This document shows, one piece after another, positions 57,531 through 64,000 of a stretch of 64,000 bases of DNA (position 1 is its first letter; each line of letters opens with the position of its first letter). The notes beneath the pieces were generated by a model. It had not been told where the DNA came from. It made no database searches and worked only from the letters and a program-made list of their open reading frames with translations. The translations under genes were made by a program, and so were the position numbers. Source of the DNA: Molossus alvarezi (Eukaryota; Chordata; Mammalia; Chiroptera; Molossidae); assembly GCA_037176705.1 (NCBI GenBank), contig CM073890.1, forward strand, positions 102,352,591 through 102,416,590, given 5' to 3'.

Positions 57531-57755
57531 TACTATTTTATTTTTTAAAAATATTTTTCTTTATTGATTTTAGAGAGAGGGAAAGGAAGAGGGAGCGAGA
57601 GATAGAAACATCAATAAAAGAAAACATTAATTGCCTACATGTCTCCCACTGGAGATTTGGCCCACAACCTGGGCATGTGCCCTGACCAGGAATCGAACCA
57701 GTGACCTCTTGGTGCATGGGTCAATGCTCAACCACTGAGCCACACCAGCTGGACT
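57531..57755 (-). mobile_element. VES SINE (short class), antisense
   Basis: Reversed tail TTTCTTTATTGATTTTAGAG, CCCACTGGAGATTTGGCCC, head GAGCCACACCAGCTGGAC. TSD gaaaagaattttta (57517-57530) and ggaaagaattttta (57756-57769). Confidence 0.94.
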
Positions 57756-57766
57756 GGAAAGAATTT

Positions 57767-57930
57767 TTAAATCAAGTTATAGTTTTAGCAGTATCATTTT
57801 ACTTGTGTTCTATTTGTTCTTGAATGATTGCTGTGTTTTAATTAATGTTATTTTATAAAGTATATTATTGGACTTTATGAACAACAAGTTTATTATTGGA
57901 GCTCTATAAAATAAGAATTTGTGTTACCTC
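57767..57930 (+). repeat. Dispersed direct repeat, copy 1 (partner at 60.17 kb)
   Basis: AAATCAAGTTATAGTTTTAG, GTATCATTTTACTTGTGTTC, TTCTTGAATGATTGCTGTG and TTAATTAATGTTATTTTATA recur with scattered differences at 60,178-60,330. Family unknown. The similarity may continue leftward, across the SINE, to about 57,489. Confidence 0.7.
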
Positions 57931-57934
57931 CTTT

Positions 57935-60135
57935 TTATTATTACCTATCTCATTTTACATATCATTTTAGACAATTTTGAATTAAGAGTATCTAATTAAG
58001 AGTATCTAAGTATAAAAAATAAAATTTTCTTTAAAACTATATAAATATATACACTATATTTATACTATGTATTATACTCTCTCAGCTTTTGAAAACCAAT
58101 GAATATAAGATGTTTCAAATGGGAAGCCTAGACATAAAATTTAGGTAGAATAATCCCATTTATGTAATTTCTTCTATAAAACCCCAAATACATGACCAGG
58201 AAATGTTATTTTCTGAAGCAGAGCTTTGCTCCAGTGCAAAACTCCCTTTGCCTTTTCACTGACAACACACGTCTCTGCATGATTTTAAGAGATGGGCACA
58301 TTAAATACAAGTTTATGGAGGATTCATTTTCTCCTCCCAACTAGAATGACTACATGTCGAGTTATTCTATCCTCACTTTTAAAGAAAATCCATACTTTAA
58401 TAAATAAAAAAAATTAAAAAGCTTTTAGCTCTAGAGGGAAAGCGGTGTATCTTGCATTATGAAAAAAATGGAGGAATAAATAATTCCATCATTTATGAAA
58501 AAATTCTGTTAATATTAATATCACACCTTTAATTGGTTCCTCTGGACATTCGATCAACTCAACATATTCAGTTTGACTAAGAACAGAACTGTGAATACAC
58601 TCAAAAGTTTCAAAGAGTATAACTGTTCAAAGTGCAGACAGGAAATTATGGTCATTAAGTCTCATACAGCTTCAGCTACTTTTGAACGTATTTTGACATT
58701 CTATAAATATATTAAAGAACTATTGACATAAAAATTGTATGTTAAGTTAAAACTGTATTTTTTTTTTTTTTTTAAGAAAAGCATTCATCTTTGACAGGGA
58801 ATAGTTAGTTTCAAAGGAAATATGCTGATGTGATCAGGATAATTCTAAGTGTATATGTTCTGTACTACTTTTCTGGAGTTTTAGGGGAAAATAATCTATC
58901 CAAAGATTTTATTTTCAACCCTTTAAAATCTCAGGTCCTCAAAAAAAATGTAGATAAGAGTATTTATTGCTACCTCTATCATTCGACCAAATCTTTCCCA
59001 AAATGCTATGAATACAGATATGACGTTACTCAGATTCAGAGAACAATATTGTTGTTATTCAGAACAATAATTTCTGTGAATCCTTCTCCATTAGAATCAA
59101 TACTAGAAATTCCAGTTATGTTTAAATATTACACTAATATTGTGAAATGTTATTCTATTTGCTAACCTCACTATATCAGTTCTTTTTACAAGTGTCAGTC
59201 CCATACGTTGCTCACTGAGACGACCCTACCAATGCAGAAATGGGGTTTGGGTATATTTGCCTCTCTTTCCATATCTTGTTACATTCAGAACCATCAAATG
59301 CTTGTTTAAGAAGGGTCTTCAATATTTTATCATTCGATAGTTTCTCAATTCAGAATTTTTAAGTTTGAAATTTTACCAATGATTTCTTCCCTTTCAATTT
59401 TTTTAAACATTAGATTTATGGGGGTGACAATGGTTAAAAGACAATATCTTTTAAATTATACTTGAAAACAAGTTCAAAGACAATTTTTTTTTTTAAATTT
59501 TGAGACAAGAGAACTAGAAATATAACAAAAGGTCTATGTATTCAGTTCCTAATTGGGAATCCATACATGAATTACTAGTATAAAGAAAATTGCCATGAAC
59601 ACCAATTTAGAATAATTTAGGTTATTTTTAAAAACCCATCTAACTGAGTGACTGGAGCATAAACCCAAATTCCAGGAAGACAAGGCATATGCCATAGGGT
59701 TTTGGTATGTTTTTCTACGAACCTAAGCAATAGTATGTGTTTTTGTTAGCACTATAATTAATACGATTTGATTTTGTGCACTTTTTAAATCTTTTCAAAG
59801 TAAATTTCTTACCATGGACACAGTCACACATATAAAGTTATAATATATTAATATTTAAATGTTTTTTTACAAAATATCCCCATATGAAAGTTATAAAACT
59901 TTTGTTTTTAAAACTGCATAAAAATATTTTATCTACTTAACATTCTACTCCACTAATATAGCACAAGTATTGATCAGAGGTTCTGTGGTCTGAAATAGAT
60001 TAGGAAATAAGCTAAAACAATGAAAGATGGCTTTACATAAACTAGGTTTGTTTCTTCTATGCTTTGTTTTGTTTCGATATAAATTTTTGTATGTAAGATT
60101 TTTCTTTTTTGTCACTCAGGTAAAATAATGATAAA
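57935..60135. other. 2.2 kb AT-rich DNA, nothing recognised
   Basis: The longest frame (58830-59165, 111 codons) starts with GTG and has no domain. No named repeat. Confidence 0.45.
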
Positions 60136-60138
60136 AGC

Positions 60139-60330
60139 CTTAATTAGTATTCCCCATCTTATTTAAGAAAGAAAAATTTAAATCAATTTATAGTTTTAGC
60201 AGTATCATTTTAGTGGTATTATATTTGTTTTTGAATGATTGCTTTGTTTTAATATATGTTAATCTATAAAAAACATTGTTGAATGAACTCTTTTGAAATG
60301 AGAATTTTTGTTACCATATAAATCCTATTA
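60139..60330 (+). repeat. Dispersed direct repeat, copy 2
   Basis: Partner of 57,767-57,930: AAATCAATTTATAGTTTTAG, GTATCATTTTAGTGG, TTTTTGAATGATTGCTTTG, then ATGAGAATTTTTGTTACC as against ATAAGAATTTGTGTTACC. It lacks the SINE that lies at the left of copy 1. Confidence 0.7.
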
Positions 60331-60884
60331 CTGTAGTAAACAAGATTTGGAAGGCATGTATATTGCATTATTTTTGTAAAGAGTAAGTGTAAGATTTTCA
60401 GTATCATTTTTGTGTTACAAGATCAAAAATAAGTGTGAAAATATCTACTTCCAGGGAGAATGTAGTGGTTACAGCAGGCTAATACTTCCATTGAAAAAAA
60501 TTAGGAAAAATAAATACATTTTAAAAATTATACTGTAAAAGCATTTGAGAGATATGTATACTATCAATCAGTCTACCTTCAAATAATCTTAGATAATCCT
60601 TCAATTATAATGCAAGAACTTTAAATAATATGCTCCTAACTCCTTTTTCACCTCTTGTGGCACTTTATATTTACATATTGTGTAACGCCATAATGTTATA
60701 TATATGGCCACTTACCTTTTGAGCTATTAATAATAATGATAGCCTTTCATATTTAAATTCATTTCATTCACTTTCTAACATATTCACTTTTTAAAACAGA
60801 TCCTTTTCTATCTGTATCATACTTCTTCAACCATAAGAACTACCTTTAATATTTCATATCTGCTGGTAATAAATCATCTCAGGT

Positions 60885-61800
60885 TTGTTTATAGAAAAAT
60901 AAATGTATATATCTACTTCATGAGGAGAAAAATATTTCCATTGAGCATAGAATTCTCAAAGGATAGGAGAAACTATCTATAAAATATATATGTGATATAA
61001 GCCTTGTATCTAAAATATATATTAAAAAATTTTACAACTCAATAAGAAGTTATAAAGCCACACTTAAAAGGGGGAATTTTTTTGAAAAGATACTTTATCA
61101 TATATATATATGCAACAACAAGTAAAAGCTGTTCAATAAAATGTTTTTAAGATAGTACAGAATAAAATTATAATAGCATACCACTAAAATCATCTAGAAT
61201 GGTAAAGTATAAAATGATTGTCTGGACCATGTACTGGCAAAGATGTGGAGCAATTATAATATTGATAAATTATAAGAATGTTTGCATAAACACTTTAGAA
61301 GACAATGTTACAGTTACTTAGAAATTTAAATATTTATACCAGATTGCTTAGTTATTACACTCTACATGTTCACTGAAGATAAATGAATACATATTCTCAT
61401 TGAAAGATTTGGTTAGTAGCAGCTGTCTTTGTAAAAGCAAAAGCCTGGAAACAACCGAGCAGGTTATAGTTTATTCATACAATGGAATACTACGCAGCAA
61501 TAAAATAAAATGAACCATTGATATAAACAACAAGGATAAATCTTAAAATTGTTATTTTGAGTTTTTAAAAAACTAAAAAAGACATGTACTTAATAATTAA
61601 ATTTACATAAAATTGTTAAAAATAAAATTTACTTTATAGTGACAAAAACCTATTGACAGGTGCCTGGAGTCAGAAGGTGTGTGAGAGAGATGGAGTCACA
61701 AGAAAACTTCTTTTAATGATGTATATGTTCACTGTCTACACATGCTGAAACTTATCAAGTTGTGTTTTAAAAATATGTGTATAGTAAAAATAAAAGTTAA
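60885..61800 (+). mobile_element. Old L1 ORF2 C-terminus and 3' end
   Basis: L1 words in order: CTTGTATCTAAAATATATAT and ACAACTCAATAAGAAG (about 61,005-61,045), AAAAGATACTTTATCAT, GGCAAAGATGTGGAGCAAT, GCCTGGAAACAACC, ATACAATGGAATACTACGCAGCAATAAAA (61,477-61,506), then the 3' UTR with ACTGTCTACACATGCTGAAAC. The A-rich end received the next SINE. Confidence 0.8.
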
Positions 61801-61814
61801 AAAAAATCCTAGGG

Positions 61815-62029
61815 CCCAGCTGCTGTGGTTCAGTGGTTGAGTGTTAACCCATGCACTAAGACATCACTGGTTTGATTCCCAGTCAGGGCACATGCCCAGG
61901 TTGTGGGTCAAATCCCCAGTGTGGGGCATGAAGAAGGCGGCTAAACAATGTTCTCTTTCATTAATATTTTCATCTCTCTCTCCCTCTCACTTCTTTTCTC
62001 TCTAAAATTAATAAAGAAAAAAATTAAAT
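61815..62029 (+). mobile_element. VES SINE (short class)
   Basis: Head GCCCAGCTGCTGTGGTTCAG, B-box-like GGTTTGATTCCC, tail TCTCTAAAATTAATAAAG. Imperfect TSD aaaaaaatcctaggg (about 61,800-61,814) and aaaacaaatcctggga (about 62,031-62,046). Confidence 0.93.
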
Positions 62030-62084
62030 AAAAAACAAATCCTGGGATATGAGAGAATATATCTCAATCATTCTTTTTTTTTTT

Positions 62085-62855
62085 TAAATCAAGAAGCTTT
62101 TAGGAATGTTAAAAGGAAACAAAAATAGAATAGCTATGGTAATTTTGATTTTTAAAGTTGCAGAGCTTGTACTATATAATTATCAAGACTGTGTCAAATG
62201 GCAAAAACACAGACACGTGGATTCAAGAAATGAAATAGCTCTTAGAAATAAACCCTATCATAAACTTCCAATTAATTTTCAACAAAGACTATGTCAATTC
62301 ATTAAGAAAACACACACACAGTGTTTTCAAAAACAGGTCTGAAATAATTTTGTATCCGTAAGAGAAAAAATAAGAATTTCAACCCATAGCTCACGGTGAT
62401 TCAAACAAAATCAAAATGAATCATATATCTCAATGTAATATCTAAAATAAGAAAATATATGGAGGATATTTTAAAAAGAAAACAATATCAAAAAATAATA
62501 AAAGAAAACTCAATAAGTTGAACTTCACAAAACTCATAAAAAAATTTTAAAATAACATTGTTATAAAATAAAAACGAGTCAATATAAAAATATTTAAAAT
62601 ATATATATCTGTAAAAGCATTTAAATATATATTGATAAAAATATAAACAAATAAATAGAATAATAATAAAATATTTTAACAGAGACGTCACCAAAAAAGA
62701 CATGAGTAAAAAAAAATATGCATAAAAATAGGTTTATCATAATTTTTCATTAAGAAATACAAATGAAAACCAAATTGAAATACCTTTATATTCTCAAAGA
62801 ATGGCTGAAATATTTTTATTTTTTTAAATGGTACTATTGAAACCAATTGGAAGTG
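62085..62855 (+). mobile_element. Old L1 ORF2 fragment
   Basis: Carries the '[12 protein letters not shown]' region (ATGGCAAAAACACAGACACG, about 62,199) and 'LIFNKG'-like AATTAATTTTCAACAAAGAC (62,270), then ORF2 C-terminal text to about 62,770 (TAAGAAATACAAATGAAAACC, place of 'GAAATGCAAATCAAAACC'). Decayed. Confidence 0.7.
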
Positions 62856-62867
62856 ATCAGATCTGGA

Positions 62868-63870
62868 TTTGTTGTCTTGCAAAATCAAAGAATACATTCA
62901 TGGACAAAGAGGCAAGCAAAAGCAAAATTTATTTGAAAAATAGACACACTCCCTGAAGCGGGGAAAGAATCCAAGTGAGTTGCCGCTGAGATTCCTGTGT
63001 CTAGGGATAAATATATATGCCTTGCTAGCCTTCAATTGGTCCTTTCAAGGAATTCTGCCTTAGCAATATCCATACATTTTAAAGCTTGTGTTTCCTGCCT
63101 AACTGGGTTTAGCCCTAGGTCATCTAGCTCTAAACTCATATTACCCTTCTGGAAAAATCATATGTGGGCCTTACTGATTTAAAAAAGCTTGCCCTGCCTC
63201 ACAACTGTGGCTCAGTGGTTGAGCGTCAACCCATGCACCAAGAGGTCACTGATTTGATTCCCGTTCAGGGCACATACCCAAGTTGTGGGTCTAATCCCCA
63301 ATGGGGGGAATGTAGGAGGCAGCCAGTTGATGTTCTCTCTCATTGATGTTTCTATCTCTCTTTCCCTCTCTCTTCTTCTCTCTCTAAAAAAAATCAATAA
63401 AGAAAAATAATAATAAAAAAAATATAAAAAAGCTTGCCCTATCAGATGAATTGGGCAGATCTGATTAGCAAAGATATATAGTACCCATAACTTTCCCTAG
63501 TTGGAAGTGGACAGGTTCTGATTTAAAAACAGACATTGATTAGCTATCCCTGACATTTGTATAGAAGCTTTACTCCCAGGGAGGAGACAACTTAGTTAGG
63601 TGTGGTTAAGAACAAATAAAGTAGCCTCAGGTATCTATAGGGGCCTTGGTGGCTTCCCTTCTTATGATAATTTCAGCTTCTCCCAGACTATTAGTGAGGA
63701 GGAGGGGAAATGCCTTTGGAACAAACCTATGCTTGCTTTTGGTTTGTTTTCTAAATTTATTTTTTTAACCTGGCTTTCTGCAGGAGAAACTACTCTATAG
63801 TTTCTTGGCATAACTCAATTCAGCAATCTTGTTGCCTTGCTCCCAGGAAACAGTAGGTATATTCATTGGA
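62868..63870 (-). mobile_element. LTR-like repeat, copy 2, antisense (split by a SINE)
   Basis: Reverse complement is colinear with 40,845-41,345, including the polyadenylation-type AAATAAATTTTGC near 62,930 and the block at 63,015-63,115 that mirrors 41,090-41,180. It holds an extra segment (about 63,441-63,640) absent from copy 1 and a VES SINE. No internal viral gene recognised. Confidence 0.65.
63196..63425 (+). mobile_element. VES SINE (short class)
   Basis: GCCTCACAACTGTGGCTCAG head, B-box-like GATTTGATTCCC, the ATGGGGGGAATGTAGGAGG block, tail TCTCTAAAAAAAATCAAT. Perfect 15-bp TSD aaaaaagcttgccct at 63181-63195 and 63426-63440. It lies inside the LTR-like repeat. Confidence 0.95.
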
Positions 63871-64000
63871 ATAGGTCAGAATCGCCAGCACTATATCTCT
63901 TAATAGTAATTAAAATTTATTTGCAAACCCATCAGGGTACCTGAGAAAAGGAACTATATAATTGCTGTCCCCCTCTTAACTGAAACCAGCCTTTCTGTTT

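Noticed and set aside
58830..59165. 111-codon plus-strand open frame
   Set aside because: Starts with GTG, is AT-driven in composition and has no recognisable domain or flanking gene structure.

Overview
The window is mammalian nuclear DNA, almost certainly from a bat of the suborder Yangochiroptera. The main evidence is about twenty copies of the tRNA-derived VES-type SINE that characterises these bats (5' heads resembling GCCCTGGCCRGTTTGGCTCAG, a tRNA-like B box, a CT-rich middle and an A-rich tail), most with clean target-site duplications (TSDs). I saw no Helitron, hAT or piggyBac copies, which argues weakly against a vespertilionid; the family cannot be fixed from this sequence. The DNA is AT-rich. 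I found no host protein-coding exon, tRNA or snRNA gene, so this reads as a gene desert or long intron made of interspersed repeats of several ages.

Layout. 1-8.5 kb: unique AT-rich DNA, a MIR remnant, VES SINEs, a decayed retroviral integrase remnant (about 5.84-6.11 kb) and an LTR (7.19-7.6 kb). 8.5-23.07 kb: a nested transposon cluster. An ancient plus-strand L1 has been split by two full-length HAL1 ('half-L1', ORF1-only) elements (9,748-11,908 and 13,219-15,388), an LTR (about 12.4-12.8 kb) and a 5.86-kb full-length minus-strand L1 (16,219-22,077). That L1 has a 15-bp perfect TSD and intact ORF1 and ORF2, with every endonuclease, reverse-transcriptase and C-terminal cysteine motif I could check. 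23-27.1 kb: mostly unique DNA with two SINEs. 27.14-29.70 kb: an older HAL1 carrying an internal SINE. 29.7-40.8 kb: unique DNA, SINEs, MIR remnants, an LTR-like block and a 64-bp stub of an L1 insertion. 40.85-41.35 kb and 62.87-63.87 kb: two inverted copies of one LTR-like repeat. 42.28-44.14 kb: a Tigger (pogo-superfamily) DNA transposon that lost its catalytic core, sitting in another old L1. 44.4-62.9 kb: several old L1 pieces on both strands, an MLT1-like LTR, SINEs (some nested), microsatellites and a dispersed 0.15-0.2 kb direct repeat at 57.8 and 60.2 kb.

How the parts relate. The intact L1 encodes the machinery (ORF1p RNA chaperone; ORF2p endonuclease and reverse transcriptase) that can copy itself and, in trans, HAL1 and SINE RNAs. 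The two younger HAL1 copies share part of their 3' UTR with this L1, which fits parasitism of L1. These two copies have different TSDs, so they inserted independently, yet they alternate between near-identical and clearly divergent tracts. That mosaic suggests gene conversion between neighbours or recombination among source elements, and it is the most interesting feature here.

Limits. Repeat families were recognised by eye; boundaries of old elements are approximate. Some open frames of 60-200 codons in this window begin at GTG or TTG, not ATG, and have no recognisable domain, so they are not annotated as genes.
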